Counted from the stretch's first letter, positions 1 through 9,500 are shown. The stretch: 64,000 nucleotides of DNA from Notoacmeibacter ruber (GCF_003668555.1 NZ_RCWN01000001.1:1784501-1848500); one strand, 5' to 3'. Notes: a model not told the origin generated them from the letters alone. Numbers and translations: made by a program.

Positions 1-1219
1 CGATGGCGCGCGAAGCCGCCAGCAGGATCGCCCCGACAATGCCCGGCAGAGCCGCCGGAAGGATCACTTTCCGAACGGTCTCGCTCTTGGTGGCACCGAG
101 CCCGTAGGAGCCGTCGCGCATCGCCTGCGGCACGGCATTGATGACGTCGTCCGAAAGGGAGGACACGAACGGAATAAGCATGATTCCCATAACGAGACCG
201 GCCGTGATGACGGCGGTGTCACTGGGCATCCAGCCGAGCCCGCCTCGACCGAAAACGGATGAAAGGGCCGGCCCGACGATCAAGAGGGCAAAAAGACCGT
301 AGACGATGGTCGGAATGCCGGTCAGCACCTCAAGAAGCGGCTTGGCCAAAGAACGAAATTTCGGGTGCGCGTACTCGGCCAGATAGACGGCGGAGAAGAG
401 CCCGAGAGGCACGGAAACAAGCAGCGCGATGAATGAAATGTAGAGCGTACCCCAAAGGAGCGGCAAAATGCCCAACTCCGAGCCGCCGCCGAAACTTGGG
501 CTCCAGATGAGACTGAAGAAAAATTCGTCGGCCGGATAGATCGAAAAGAACTCGATCGTGTTGAAGAGCAGGGAGAGGACAATTCCGAATGTCGTGAAGA
601 TCGCCACGCAGGCGGCCGCCACCAGAAGACCCCTCACCCCCATCTCTGTCCGGTTACGGGCGCGAAGGTCGGGGTTCGTGGCCATGAAACCATAGACAGC
701 GCCGGCAAGCGCCAGAAGAATGACCAGCCCGGCTTCAAGAAGATGGCCGGTTGAAGACGCAGAGTAATGCAGGCGCGCAGATTCAAGGATCTGCGGGGGA
801 ACGTTCGAGAGAACCGGAATATCCGTGCTTTCCAGACGCCGACCGAGATCTTCGCGATCGAGACGATCGACTTCTCCGACCGAGATCTGGTCCGAAGCGA
901 TCACCGTGCCGATGGCATCGGCGACGCGGCGGACTTCACTCATCGCCAGCGAGCGCTCGCCCGACGTGTCGTATTGCTCACCAGACAGATGAGATGCGGC
1001 CATGCGGTCGACGACGACAGGCTGCAGGGCGCTCCATGCCAGCAAGACGAAAAAGGCAGGCACGACAGCGAAAAGAAGCGCATGCATGCCGTGATAGTGC
1101 GGGAGCGAATGCATCCGCCGGCGGTCACCATCCGCCAGACGCAAGACCTTCTGGCGGGACACGAAAAAGGCAATAGCAGCGATAGCGGCGATAGCCAGGA
1201 AAAGCGTTCCGAAGCTCAT
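1..1219 (-). CDS. pstC: Phosphate ABC transporter permease PstC (partial, C-terminus off the left edge)
   Basis: Inner-membrane permease subunit of the high-affinity phosphate importer PstSCAB. The reading frame runs from an ATG at 1217-1219 to the window edge, giving about 406 codons without the end. The protein starts with a membrane segment (MSFGTLFLAIAAIAAIAFFV), a second one follows near residue 45, and a roughly 100-residue soluble stretch precedes the classic permease part. This long N-terminal extension is typical of alphaproteobacterial PstC. The permease core shows SVPLGLFSAVYLAEYA, GIPTIVYGLFAL and a terminal GATKSETVRKVILPAALPGI, the EAA-type loop that contacts PstB. AGGAGA lies just upstream of the ATG, which supports the start. 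It follows pstS in the same direction after a hairpin-containing gap; pstA and pstB are expected beyond the edge. Confidence 0.95.
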   Translation of the reverse strand, partial: MSFGTLFLAIAAIAAIAFFVSRQKVLRLADGDRRRMHSLPHYHGMHALLFAVVPAFFVLLAWSALQPVVVDRMAASHLSGEQYDTSGERSLAMSEVRRVADAIGTVIASDQISVGEVDRLDREDLGRRLESTDIPVLSNVPPQILESARLHYSASSTGHLLEAGLVILLALAGAVYGFMATNPDLRARNRTEMGVRGLLVAAACVAIFTTFGIVLSLLFNTIEFFSIYPADEFFFSLIWSPSFGGGSELGILPLLWGTLYISFIALLVSVPLGLFSAVYLAEYAHPKFRSLAKPLLEVLTGIPTIVYGLFALLIVGPALSSVFGRGGLGWMPSDTAVITAGLVMGIMLIPFVSSLSDDVINAVPQAMRDGSYGLGATKSETVRKVILPAALPGIVGAILLAASRAI

Positions 1220-1244
1220 CACTTCTCCTTAATCGGAAAGGGAT

Positions 1245-1270
1245 GCGGACCGGGTGGAGGCCCGGTCCGC
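1245..1270 (-). terminator. Strong hairpin between pstS and pstC
   Basis: A perfect 10-bp GC-rich inverted repeat (GCGGACCGGG, loop of 6, CCCGGTCCGC) sits in the 96-base gap between the pstS stop and the pstC start. No T-run follows on the minus strand, so it looks less like a full terminator and more like an attenuator or mRNA-stabilising hairpin. Inference: it would let the abundant binding protein PstS be made in excess over the permease, as known for other binding-protein operons. Confidence 0.7.
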
Positions 1271-1315
1271 AGAGTGCTCTATCACAAGCACCGATTAGGG
1301 CGGAGCAACCTGTGA

Positions 1316-2359
1316 TTAGTTGCTGGCCGGCTCCATCGTCGTTTCGTTCTCAACGGTCGCCTGGACGTCCGCGAGATCCGGGGTCGGGACCAGGCCGTAA
1401 TCAGCCAGCGGGCCACCAGAACCTGCGATCTCGTCGGAGACGAAGAAGGAGGCGTATTCCTTCAGGCCCGGGATCGTGCCGATATGCGCCTTCTTGATGT
1501 AGAAGAAGAGCGGACGGCTGACCGGATACTCACCGGACGCAATGGTCTCGGTCTTCGGCTCGACGCCGCCCATGGTGGCGACTTTGAGCTTGTCGGCATT
1601 GTTCTCGTAGAAAGACAGGCCGAACACGCCGATGCCATTCGGGTTGGACTGAATGCGTGCAAGTGTCTCGGTGTAGTCGCCGTCAATGTCGACTGACTTG
1701 CCGTCTGTACGGACGGACATGCACTGATCTTCGGCAGCGTCTTCGTCCATGCCGCCATCGGTGAAGGCCTTCATGGCGCCACTGTCTTCACAGCCCTGAA
1801 GCAGGACTTTCTCTTCGAAGACTTCCCGGGTACCGTGTTTCGTGCCCGGAATGAAGGCGGCGATATCGGCATCCGGCAGCTCGGAATTGAACTCCGACCA
1901 GCTGTTGTAGGGATTGTCGACGACTTCGCCGTCCTTGACGACCTTGGCCGCGAGCGCGTTGAAGATGTCTTCCGGCTCGAACGCGGTGAAGGCCGGGCCG
2001 TCCTGCTGGCTGGCGAAGACGATGCCGTCATAGCCGAACTGAACTTCGATGATCTCGTTCACACCGGCTTCGGCACATGCCTTGATTTCTTTTTCGCGGA
2101 TCTGGCGCGAGGCATTGGCGATATCGATGGTGTTCTCGCCGACGCCTTCACAGAAGCGCTTGAGACCAGCGGAAGAACCGCCGGATTCAACGACCGGGGT
2201 CGGGAATTCGAAGTTTTCGCCGAAGGCTTCGGCAACGATGGAGGCATAGGGCAGAACCGTCGAGGAACCGGCAATCTGAACCTGGTCGCGCGCCATGGCG
2301 GTCGTCGCGGAAAGGGCAGTCGCAGCCGCGGCAAGCACGGTGAGTTTGGCGATAGACAT
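1316..2359 (-). CDS. pstS: Phosphate-binding periplasmic protein PstS
   Basis: Periplasmic phosphate-binding protein that feeds PstCA. 347 residues from the ATG at 2357-2359. Residues 1-23 form a signal peptide (cleavage after TTAMA), followed directly by RDQVQIAGSSTVLPYASIVA, the phosphate-binding start typical of the family. The conserved VVESGGSSAGLKRFCEG, FIPGTKHGTREVFEE and SRPLFFYIKKAH stretches are present. A longer frame upstream would begin with a GTG inside the PHO box and lacks a signal peptide at its start, so the 2359 start, with GGAG upstream, is preferred. It is the first structural gene after phoR, separated by the PHO-box promoter region. Confidence 0.96.
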   Translation of the reverse strand: MSIAKLTVLAAAATALSATTAMARDQVQIAGSSTVLPYASIVAEAFGENFEFPTPVVESGGSSAGLKRFCEGVGENTIDIANASRQIREKEIKACAEAGVNEIIEVQFGYDGIVFASQQDGPAFTAFEPEDIFNALAAKVVKDGEVVDNPYNSWSEFNSELPDADIAAFIPGTKHGTREVFEEKVLLQGCEDSGAMKAFTDGGMDEDAAEDQCMSVRTDGKSVDIDGDYTETLARIQSNPNGIGVFGLSFYENNADKLKVATMGGVEPKTETIASGEYPVSRPLFFYIKKAHIGTIPGLKEYASFFVSDEIAGSGGPLADYGLVPTPDLADVQATVENETTMEPASN

Positions 2360-2449
2360 TGGAAGTCGCTCCACTGTGGTTTTTTCGTCCGGGGATCGCA
2401 CAAGAGTTTGTTGCACTCCCCTTGCGGACGGAGTCCCTAGTGGGGGTTT

Positions 2450-2467
2450 GTAACAGTGGCGTGACAC
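2450..2467 (-). promoter_or_regulatory. PHO box upstream of pstS
   Basis: On the minus strand the bases read GTGTCACGCCACTGTTAC: two 7-base units (GTGTCAC and CTGTTAC) spaced by 4, matching the known PhoB half-site CTGTCAT with 11-base periodicity. It lies about 90 bases upstream of the pstS ATG in the 142-base phoR-pstS gap. PhoB~P would therefore drive pstS onward independently of phoR. The match is by eye, with no scoring. Confidence 0.75.
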
Positions 2468-2501
2468 ATTCCGGAATCATCTTCGGAAGACCAGGAGCCC
2501 A

Positions 2502-3521
2502 TCATTCAGCCGGCAGAAGAACCGTAAACGTGCTTCCCTTGCCGACCTTCGAAGCGATCCGAAGCCAACCGCGATGGCGGCGAATGATATGTTTGACGAT
2601 GGCAAGCCCAAGGCCCGTCCCGCCGACCTGCCGCGAGCGGTGCCGGTCTACGCGATAGAACCGTTCCGTCAGTCGGGCAATATGCTCCTGACCGATCCCC
2701 CGCCCCGTATCCGTGACAGCGACACGGATAGCCGGGCCTCGCAAAAGGGCCGCGTGATCCTCTCGCGTGACGTTGATCGTCACCGTGCCGTTTTCATCGC
2801 CATACTTGATGGCGTTCTCGATCAGATTGTTGAAAACCTGGCGAAGCTGATCGGCATCGCCAAGAAGAAACGCCGGTGCATCGCAGCCCTGCAGGACAAG
2901 CGATATGCCCCGTGCTCCGGCATGATCGGAGAGGCTGCGCCTCGCCGCCTCGATGACATCGCAGAGGTTGAGACGCTCTCGCCTTGTGATGACGTCGGCG
3001 TCTTCGAGGCGATTGAGAGACAGGAGATCGGACACGAGGCGGCTCATCCGGCTGGTCTCTTCGGCCATCATGCCGAGAAAGCGTCCCCTCGCCTCCGCAT
3101 CGTTCTGCGCTGCGCCGGAAAGCGTCTCGATCAGGCCGGAAAGGGCAGTCAGCGGTGTCTTCAATTCGTGGCTGACATTGGCGACGAAATCGGACCGCAT
3201 CCGCTCGGCGTCGTGAGCCTCCGTCTGGTCGATCAGCGCGATAACTGCGCCTGCTTCGTTTCGCGGCGAAGCGGTCAGCGAGAAGATCCGTTCCTTCTCG
3301 TCGATTGGTCGCCGCAGTTCGGCCGCCTGCGAGGGGCGTCCATTGATGGCGGCCTCCACCTGCTGCACGCAGAAAGGTTCGCGAATAACCGTCATGTAGT
3401 GACGGCCCACCATGGCGGCACCGAAAAGCGACTGTGCCGGCCCGTTCAATTCGAGAATATGACGGTCGCCATCCACGACGATCAGAGGAATCGGGACAGC
3501 TTCGATGACGTCAGTGGGCAT
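2502..3521 (-). CDS. phoR: Phosphate-regulon sensor histidine kinase PhoR (no membrane segment seen)
   Basis: Two-component sensor kinase partner of PhoB. Reading from the ATG at 3519-3521 gives 339 residues: a PAS-like domain first (VIEAVPIPLIVVDGDRHILE), then the HisKA domain with the phosphorylated His in FVANVSHELKTPLTAL, and a HATPase domain with N box NLIENAIKYGD, G1 DTGRGIG and G2 GGTGLGLAIVKHI. Most PhoR proteins carry one or two N-terminal membrane segments; here none is visible, even if the frame is extended to the GTG at 3569 (16 more residues, not hydrophobic enough). Neither start has a convincing Shine-Dalgarno sequence. The place directly before pstS fits phoR. The N-terminus is the uncertain part; the family call is firm. 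Confidence 0.88.
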   Translation of the reverse strand: MPTDVIEAVPIPLIVVDGDRHILELNGPAQSLFGAAMVGRHYMTVIREPFCVQQVEAAINGRPSQAAELRRPIDEKERIFSLTASPRNEAGAVIALIDQTEAHDAERMRSDFVANVSHELKTPLTALSGLIETLSGAAQNDAEARGRFLGMMAEETSRMSRLVSDLLSLNRLEDADVITRRERLNLCDVIEAARRSLSDHAGARGISLVLQGCDAPAFLLGDADQLRQVFNNLIENAIKYGDENGTVTINVTREDHAALLRGPAIRVAVTDTGRGIGQEHIARLTERFYRVDRHRSRQVGGTGLGLAIVKHIIRRHRGWLRIASKVGKGSTFTVLLPAE

Positions 3522-3723
3522 GAAATGAGGCACAATCCGAGTTTTGTATCGCAGCGGCAGGATAAACACAGAAGAGCGAAACGAAAGGCGCAGTTTTCAA
3601 ATTGCGCGCCCCTTTTTCGTTTCGGCCTTCCGACAATTCTGAAAATCTGTTCGGCAATTGGCGATATCCTTTTGTGGCCGCATATGCTCCACAGACGAGG
3701 AACGAACATATGGACGACGTATC

Positions 3724-4554
3724 ATGCAGGAATATTACAGTCCGGTCGGCGGACTGCCGGGACGTGACCAACTCCTGACAGGCCGGGCAATTTTCACGGA
3801 CGCCTACGCCGTCATTCCGCGCGGGGTCATGACGGACATCGTCACCAGCCGCCTGCCGAACTGGGACATGACACGAGCCTGGGTACTGGCTCGCCCGCTG
3901 ACCGGCTTTGCCGAGACCTTCAGCGAAACAATCCTCGAAATCGCCCAGGGCGGCGGCTCAAGCAAGCCCGAGCCCGACCCCGATGCGGAAGCGGTCCTCT
4001 TCGTTCTTTCCGGCAGCGGTCATCTGAAGGCGGATGGCGAGGATTTCGAGCTCGCAGAAGGCAGCTACGCCTATCTCGCGCCGGGCTGCGAATGGTCGTT
4101 GCTGGTCGGCAGCAACGCTGCCCATCCACTCAAATGCGTTTGGATCCGCAAGCGCTACGAGACCATCGAAGGTGTTGCACCTCCTCGGTCTTTCGTCACG
4201 CGCGATCAGGATGTCCAGCCGACCTCCATGCCGGGCTATGACGGCGCATGGTCGACGACCCGTTTCGTCGATCCCGACGATGTCGCCCACGACATGCACG
4301 TCAACATCGTGAACTTTGCGCCGGGTGCCTCGATCCCCTTTGCCGAGACCCATGTGATGGAACACGGGCTCTATATGCTCCACGGAAAGGGCGTCTATCG
4401 GCTGAACGGTGACTGGGTCGAGGTGGAGGCCGGAGATTTTCTCTGGTTGCGGGCGTTCTGTCCGCAGGCTTGTTATGCTGGCGGCCCCGCTCCCTTCCGC
4501 TATCTTCTCTACAAGAACGTCAATCGGCATATGCCGCTCTCCCCCGGCCGGTAG
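3724..4554 (+). CDS. allE: (S)-ureidoglycine aminohydrolase, bicupin
   Basis: Converts (S)-ureidoglycine to (S)-ureidoglycolate and ammonia late in allantoin breakdown. 276 residues from the ATG at 3724, with two cupin halves: residues about 60-130 (VLFVLSGSGHLKADGEDFEL) and about 195-265 (ETHVMEHGLYMLHGKGVYRL). The second half has the metal-binding E/H set (ETHVMEHG) typical of YlbA/AllE. The length matches the family's usual 260-280. It stands next to the permease, allA and puuE-uraD, which supplies the pathway. The upstream frame to 3658 is not used because it has no plausible start signal. The product is passed to AllA, encoded just downstream on the other strand. Confidence 0.9.
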   Translation: MQEYYSPVGGLPGRDQLLTGRAIFTDAYAVIPRGVMTDIVTSRLPNWDMTRAWVLARPLTGFAETFSETILEIAQGGGSSKPEPDPDAEAVLFVLSGSGHLKADGEDFELAEGSYAYLAPGCEWSLLVGSNAAHPLKCVWIRKRYETIEGVAPPRSFVTRDQDVQPTSMPGYDGAWSTTRFVDPDDVAHDMHVNIVNFAPGASIPFAETHVMEHGLYMLHGKGVYRLNGDWVEVEAGDFLWLRAFCPQACYAGGPAPFRYLLYKNVNRHMPLSPGR

Positions 4555-4593
4555 GAACGCCATTCGCGCTCCCGCCAGCCGAAGGGTTGCGGA

Positions 4594-6030
4594 TCAGTGG
4601 CGCGGAGTTTCCAGCGGAACCCCTTCTGGCGGCACCGTCTCGGTAACGACCGTATCCACCGGTTCATCGCCGGCGAGTTGCTCAGGGAGGATCAGGTTGA
4701 GGACGACGGCGATGAAGGCAGCCGGCACCAGTCCGGACGTCATCAGCACCCGGAGCCACTCCGGAAGATACTGAACCGCATCCGGCTCAAGCTGAAGGCC
4801 GAGACCAATCGACAGGGCAACGGCGAAGATCACCATGTTGCGACGGTTCCAGAGAACCTCGGCAAGCATGGAGACCCCGGCCGAAACCACCATGCCGAAC
4901 ATAACGATAACGCCGCCCCCCAACACTTCGATCGGAATGGTGCGAATGACGGCGCCAACCTTCGGAATGAGGCCGCAGACGATCAGGAAGATCGCGCCGA
5001 TCGTCACGACATGTCGGCTCATCACGCCGGTCATGGCAATCAGCCCGACATTCTGGCTGAAGGACGTATTCGGAAAGCCGCCGAAGATACCAGCGACAGC
5101 CGTGCCGATACCGTCGGCATAGGTCGCACCCGCGACTTCCTCATCCGTTGCTTCGCGCCCCGCACCGCCCTTGGCGATACCCGAGACGTCGCCCACGGTC
5201 TCGATGGCGGAAACAATCGCCATCAGGCAGAAGCCGACAATTGCCGCCACCGACAGTTCGAAGCCGTAACGGAAGGGCTCGGGCAGAGCAAAGGCGGCCG
5301 CGCTCTGCCAGGAATTGCCGATCCCCTCGAGCGTGACCATTCCGAGTAGAAGCGCATAGATATAACCGGCGAACAGGCCGATCAGCACAGCGGAGACGGC
5401 AATCATCCCGCGAGTGAAGAATTTCAATATGAGGGTCACGACGATCACAACCATCGCGGCCGACCAGTTCAGTGCCGAGCCATATTCAGGCGTGCCGATC
5501 GCTGGAACGCCGCCGGCGGCATATTGAATGCCGACGCGGATCAGGGCCAGCCCGATCAGCACCACCACCAGCCCTGTTACCAGCGGCGGCAGCGCAAAGC
5601 GTATCCGCCCGATGATCAGGCCGAGACACGCATGGAAGATGCCGCCGATCAAAACGCCCGCAAACAGCGCCGCGAGACCGTCAACGCCCTTGCCGGCCAC
5701 AAGAGGAATCATGATGGGTAGAAAGGCGAATGAGGTTCCCTGCACGACCGGAAGACGCGCCCCTACCGGCCCGGCGCCGATTGTCTGCAGCAGGGTGGCG
5801 ATACCGGCAAACAGCATCGACATCTGTATGAGATAGAGAAGCTCCGGGAAGTCCGGCGAATTGGAGCCGAAACCGAAACCGGCAGCCCCGGCCACCACGA
5901 TGGCAGGGGTCACATTCGAAACGAACATCGCCATGACATGCTGGATTCCGAGCGGAATAGCCGTGCCGAGCGGTGGCGTGTAATTGGGATCCCTGAGTTG
6001 GGCGGGTGTCCCGATCGAGTGGTCTGCCAT
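4594..6030 (-). CDS. NCS2-family purine/xanthine/urate permease
   Basis: Membrane transporter of the nucleobase:cation symporter-2 (uracil-xanthine permease) family, 478 residues with about 12-14 hydrophobic segments. Family signatures are visible: SNVTPAIVVAGAAGFG near the start, GVDGLAALFAGVLIGG, the FPNTSFSQNVGLIAMTGVMS signature around residue 320, and the late GVIVMFGMVVSAGVSML. The AAGGGGAT upstream of the ATG at 6028-6030 supports the start. It precedes no gene closely on its own strand (allA starts 526 bases upstream), but all neighbours degrade urate and allantoin. Import of xanthine or urate is thus the likely role. Substrate choice between xanthine, urate and uracil cannot be decided from sequence. 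Confidence 0.9.
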   Translation of the reverse strand: MADHSIGTPAQLRDPNYTPPLGTAIPLGIQHVMAMFVSNVTPAIVVAGAAGFGFGSNSPDFPELLYLIQMSMLFAGIATLLQTIGAGPVGARLPVVQGTSFAFLPIMIPLVAGKGVDGLAALFAGVLIGGIFHACLGLIIGRIRFALPPLVTGLVVVLIGLALIRVGIQYAAGGVPAIGTPEYGSALNWSAAMVVIVVTLILKFFTRGMIAVSAVLIGLFAGYIYALLLGMVTLEGIGNSWQSAAAFALPEPFRYGFELSVAAIVGFCLMAIVSAIETVGDVSGIAKGGAGREATDEEVAGATYADGIGTAVAGIFGGFPNTSFSQNVGLIAMTGVMSRHVVTIGAIFLIVCGLIPKVGAVIRTIPIEVLGGGVIVMFGMVVSAGVSMLAEVLWNRRNMVIFAVALSIGLGLQLEPDAVQYLPEWLRVLMTSGLVPAAFIAVVLNLILPEQLAGDEPVDTVVTETVPPEGVPLETPRH

Positions 6031-6061
6031 AAGCGATATCCCCTTCTTTCGCCGTTTCTTG

Positions 6062-6556
6062 CTAATTCAGAACGACCGTGAACGGAGCGTCATATCGCCA
6101 CTCCTCCAGATTGGTCCCTCCACCAATCCGATCGACCACGGCAAAAAGTCCGCTGCCCGCTATCGGCGTCAAAACGCCGTGCCAGGTGCCTCGATGAAGA
6201 TTGATCGCTTGTCCGGGCTCGGTCACGAACGCATGAGGGCTGCCGGGCACACCGCTTTCGTCCGGCGCTACGATCACGAGAAACGGGACCAGTTCCATCG
6301 GTATGAAGGCCTGGCTGCCCGCCGGATGCCGCTCGACAAGCGAGAACCGGTAAGGAAGCGGGCGGATATCGGCGCGAAAGATGCTGATGCCGGCACGGCC
6401 GTCGGATAAATCGAGCATCGCCAGATCATGCCAGCGGCCACATGCCCCTTCATTGATGAGTTTCGTCGGATCGCCAGCAGCTTCGAGGACATCTCCAAAG
6501 GGTGCAAATGCTTCTGCCGTCAGAGGCACCGCGAGCAGCGTCCGGTCATCGGTCAT
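6062..6556 (-). CDS. allA: Ureidoglycolate lyase AllA
   Basis: Splits (S)-ureidoglycolate into glyoxylate and urea, the last step of the pathway. 164 residues, the usual length. Typical family blocks are AFAPFGDVLEA near the N-terminus, the FSLVERHPAGSQAFIPM central block with its conserved ERHP and SQAF residues, and the metal/substrate region NLHRGTWHGVLTPI near residue 120. Its start overlaps the end of puuE-uraD by four bases, so the two are translationally coupled and co-transcribed. Confidence 0.94.
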   Translation of the reverse strand: MTDDRTLLAVPLTAEAFAPFGDVLEAAGDPTKLINEGACGRWHDLAMLDLSDGRAGISIFRADIRPLPYRFSLVERHPAGSQAFIPMELVPFLVIVAPDESGVPGSPHAFVTEPGQAINLHRGTWHGVLTPIAGSGLFAVVDRIGGGTNLEEWRYDAPFTVVLN

Positions 6557-7983
6557 AGCAGCAGAGCCCTCAATCTCAGTTCGGCAATCCGCTCCACCTG
6601 ACGCGCGGCGGTCTCGCGCTCGGTTTCAGTATCGTTCCCAATTCTCTCCTCGAAGGACCGGAGGATCGAATTCTTGTCGTGATCGCGCACCGCGATAATG
6701 AACGGGAAATCATGCTTCTGCGTATAGGCCGCGTTCAATTGCTCAAAGCGGGCGCGTTCCTCGTCCGTCAGGGCATCCAGACCGGCCGAAGCCTGCTCGG
6801 CCGAAGAATCGGCCGTCAGACGTCTTGCGGATGCCAGCTTTCCAGCCAGATCGGGGTGCGCCTTGAGAACCGCCAGCCGGTCTTCGGGCGAGGCGCGGCG
6901 AAAAGCGCGCGCCAACGCGTTGGCAAGGCCCGCCGCGCGATCATGTGCCGGACCGAGTTCGAGCTCGAACGCCTTTTCGGCGACCCAGGGCGAGTGCTCG
7001 TAGACCCCACCAAATTTCTCGACGAACTGAGCTTTATCCATGGAGCTTGGCCGCTCGCGTGTCTCGGGCGGATGGACCTGCCGCCAATGCTCGGCAATCT
7101 GAAGACGGGTGGCGAACCAGACCTCGTCGCCATGGCCCAATGCGTGTTCCAGAAAGCGCTTCACCGCCATGGCGCGCCCAGGCCGGCCCGCAAGGCGGCA
7201 ATGGAGCCCGACATTCATCATTTTCGGCGCCCCGGCGCGGCCCTCTTCGAGGAGCATATCGAAGGCATCGCGCAAATAACGGAAAAACTCTTCGCCATCG
7301 GCAAAGCCGGCTGCAACGGCAAAGCGCATATCGTTGGCATCGAGCGTATAGGGGACGATCAACTGCTCGCGATCACCAAAGCGCATGTAGTGGGGTAAAT
7401 CGTCGTCGTAGGCATCGGCGAGATAGGCGAAGCCGCCCTCTTCCGCGCCGAGTCGGATGGATTGCATGGAACTGCGACCGACATAGAGGCCGCGCGGGCG
7501 CGCGCCGACAACTTCCGTGTGAAGGCGGACGGCTTCGGCGATATGCTCCCGCTCTTCCTCCTCTGAAATATCCTTGTATTCGACCCACTTCAGGCCGTGC
7601 GAGGCGATTTCCCAATCGGCCGCTTTCATGGCCGCCACCTGCTCCGGCGAGCGGGCAAGCGCTGTCGCGACACCGTAGATGGTCAGCGGTACGCCGGCTT
7701 CGGTAAAGATCCGGTGCAGGCGCCAGAATCCGGCCCGGGCCCCATACTCGTAGATGCTCTCCATATTCCAGTGCCGCTGGCCCGGCCATTGCGCCGCGCC
7801 GATGATCTCGGAGAGGAACGCTTCAGACGCCGCGTCGCCATGCAATATGTTGTTTTCGCCACCTTCCTCGTAATTCAGGACGACCTGCACCGCGATCTTC
7901 GCGCCAGCCGGCCATTTGGGATCGGGTGGGTTGGGACCGTATCCGATCATGTTTCGAGGATAACGCTTCACGTCTTGGCTCAT
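6553..7983 (-). CDS. puuE: Bifunctional allantoinase (PuuE type) and OHCU decarboxylase (UraD) fusion
   Basis: One 476-residue frame holds two enzymes. Residues 1 to about 305 are a polysaccharide-deacetylase-type allantoinase (PuuE: allantoin to allantoate), with [27 protein letters not shown] and [11 protein letters not shown]. Residues from about 315 are UraD, which decarboxylates OHCU to (S)-allantoin, with [10 protein letters not shown] holding the catalytic His and [14 protein letters not shown]. UraD makes the substrate of PuuE, so the fusion joins consecutive steps, with the later enzyme first. I chose the ATG at 7981-7983 because PuuE proteins begin with [10 protein letters not shown] near residue 10; the frame remains open another 90 codons upstream without family similarity. 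An in-frame ATG at 7039-7041 marks the UraD start, but no ribosome site is seen there. Confidence 0.92.
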   Translation of the reverse strand: MSQDVKRYPRNMIGYGPNPPDPKWPAGAKIAVQVVLNYEEGGENNILHGDAASEAFLSEIIGAAQWPGQRHWNMESIYEYGARAGFWRLHRIFTEAGVPLTIYGVATALARSPEQVAAMKAADWEIASHGLKWVEYKDISEEEEREHIAEAVRLHTEVVGARPRGLYVGRSSMQSIRLGAEEGGFAYLADAYDDDLPHYMRFGDREQLIVPYTLDANDMRFAVAAGFADGEEFFRYLRDAFDMLLEEGRAGAPKMMNVGLHCRLAGRPGRAMAVKRFLEHALGHGDEVWFATRLQIAEHWRQVHPPETRERPSSMDKAQFVEKFGGVYEHSPWVAEKAFELELGPAHDRAAGLANALARAFRRASPEDRLAVLKAHPDLAGKLASARRLTADSSAEQASAGLDALTDEERARFEQLNAAYTQKHDFPFIIAVRDHDKNSILRSFEERIGNDTETERETAARQVERIAELRLRALLL

Positions 7984-8128
7984 ATCGGTCACTTTCTCGT
8001 CATCATCACGTATCCCGCAGGACAAGTCTTTCAAATCATGGCAGAAGGCGTTTCGGCCTGATAGGTGCTGTATCGGTAGGCGGCGTGCGTCATTCTTGAG
8101 CACGCGATCTGGAAGAAGGGATAAAGAG

Positions 8129-8485
8129 ATGGCCGGATATCTGACGACGCACGTGTTGGACACCGCACGCGGCACCCCGGCGTCGGAGCTTCTCATCCGC
8201 CTTTTCAGGATCGAGGATGGCGCGAAGCGCCAACTTGCCGAGATGACCACCAATGATGACGGGCGGACCGATAGCCCGATCCTTCCCGAAGATCGTTTCG
8301 AGACAGGAACCTATGAATTGGTGTTCATGGCAGGCGCCTATCTTCGCAGTCAGCCCGGAAGCCAGGATGGACTGCCCTTTCTGGACGACATTCCCATTCG
8401 CTTCCGGATGGAAGACCCCGACGCCCACTATCACGTCCCGCTTCTTCTGAGCCCTTATGGATACAGCACCTATCGCGGCAGCTAG
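8129..8485 (+). CDS. uraH: 5-hydroxyisourate hydrolase (transthyretin-like)
   Basis: Hydrolyses 5-hydroxyisourate, made by urate oxidation, to OHCU. 118 residues. The family marks are the N-terminal [14 protein letters not shown] (catalytic His), the central [16 protein letters not shown], and the C-terminal tetrapeptide YRGS that defines HIU hydrolases against true transthyretin. GGAAGAAGGG lies 9 bases before the ATG. Transcribed away from puuE-uraD, with whose leader it shares a short promoter region; its stop overlaps that of the LysR gene by three bases. Confidence 0.96.
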   Translation: MAGYLTTHVLDTARGTPASELLIRLFRIEDGAKRQLAEMTTNDDGRTDSPILPEDRFETGTYELVFMAGAYLRSQPGSQDGLPFLDDIPIRFRMEDPDAHYHVPLLLSPYGYSTYRGS

Positions 8486-9402
8486 AAGGCCAGTCCGCCG
8501 TCGCGGGCCTGATCGAGAATGCTGTCGATCATGAAATCCATGAAAAGACGCGTCTTCGGATCCTGATGCTTGCGATGAATGTAAAGACAGGCAAGCTGCG
8601 CCGGAACGGGCGGCGTTTGCTCGCAGACCCGAACTAGAGCGCCGGTCTCCAGATGGTGGGCGACTTCAAATAGCGGCTTCATGGCAATGCCGAGGCCCGC
8701 CAGCGCCCAATCGGTCAGGACATCTCCATCGTCGCATTCCAGCGGACCACGCACGGAAAATGCCTGCTCTCCATCATCGGTCTGGAGCGTCCAGCGATAT
8801 TCTGCTGCACCCGGAAACCGGAGATTGAGGCAATCGTGACGGCCCTCGGCGATGGCCTCGCCATGGGTGGGATGACCTCTTTCCGAAAGATAGGCAGGGC
8901 TTGCCACCAGTACGCGCTGGCATTGGGCGATCTGACGAATACGCAGATTGCTGTCTTTTGGCCGGCCCAGGAAGAAGGCGATGTCTAGCCCCTCATTCGC
9001 GAGATCGATGCTGCGATCCGACAGACGCAGCCGTACCGAAATCCGCGGATAGGCCTTGCGGAACTCTCCCATCGCGGGAGCGATGAAACGGCGGCCGAGG
9101 CCGAGAGGCGTCGCGACGGAAAGCGTGCCCGCCGGAGCGCCGGTGACCGCCGAGACACCGGCTTCCGCCTCCTCCACCGCGCCGATGATCCGCGTTGCAC
9201 CGTCATAAAAGATGCGGCCCTGCTCCGTCGGCGAAAGGCTGCGCGTCGTCCGCTGGAAAAGCCGGACATCGAGATGCTGCTCCAGTTGCGAGATCCGGGC
9301 CGATGCCACGGCCGGAGAAATATGGAGATCGCGCGCCGCCGCGCTCATCGAGCCCAGCTCGTAGATTCGCACGAAAGTGCGCACATTATCCAAATAGGCC
9401 AT
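8482..9402 (-). CDS. LysR-family transcriptional regulator
   Basis: DNA-binding regulator, 306 residues. Residues 1-60 form the winged helix-turn-helix ([20 protein letters not shown], then [18 protein letters not shown]), and the rest is a LysR substrate-binding domain. The C-terminal domain resembles the CrgA/DsdC-like subgroup ([20 protein letters not shown]). It is divergent from puuD across 98 bases and nested in the urate genes, so control of puuD and possibly uraH/xdh by a purine breakdown product is the likely role. The ligand is unknown. Confidence 0.9.
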   Translation of the reverse strand: MAYLDNVRTFVRIYELGSMSAAARDLHISPAVASARISQLEQHLDVRLFQRTTRSLSPTEQGRIFYDGATRIIGAVEEAEAGVSAVTGAPAGTLSVATPLGLGRRFIAPAMGEFRKAYPRISVRLRLSDRSIDLANEGLDIAFFLGRPKDSNLRIRQIAQCQRVLVASPAYLSERGHPTHGEAIAEGRHDCLNLRFPGAAEYRWTLQTDDGEQAFSVRGPLECDDGDVLTDWALAGLGIAMKPLFEVAHHLETGALVRVCEQTPPVPAQLACLYIHRKHQDPKTRLFMDFMIDSILDQARDGGLAF

Positions 9403-9500
9403 TCTTCGGCTTTCCTTGATGACGCTAACAGGATTAACTGGATAATCATCAGACCGCCACCCGCCTAGGATTCAATAAAAGCAGAGAGAAAAGTGAATCG

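Noticed and set aside
2360..2467. Longer start for pstS at a GTG
   Set aside because: The GTG is part of the PHO box and the added residues do not form a signal peptide, whereas the 2359 start does.
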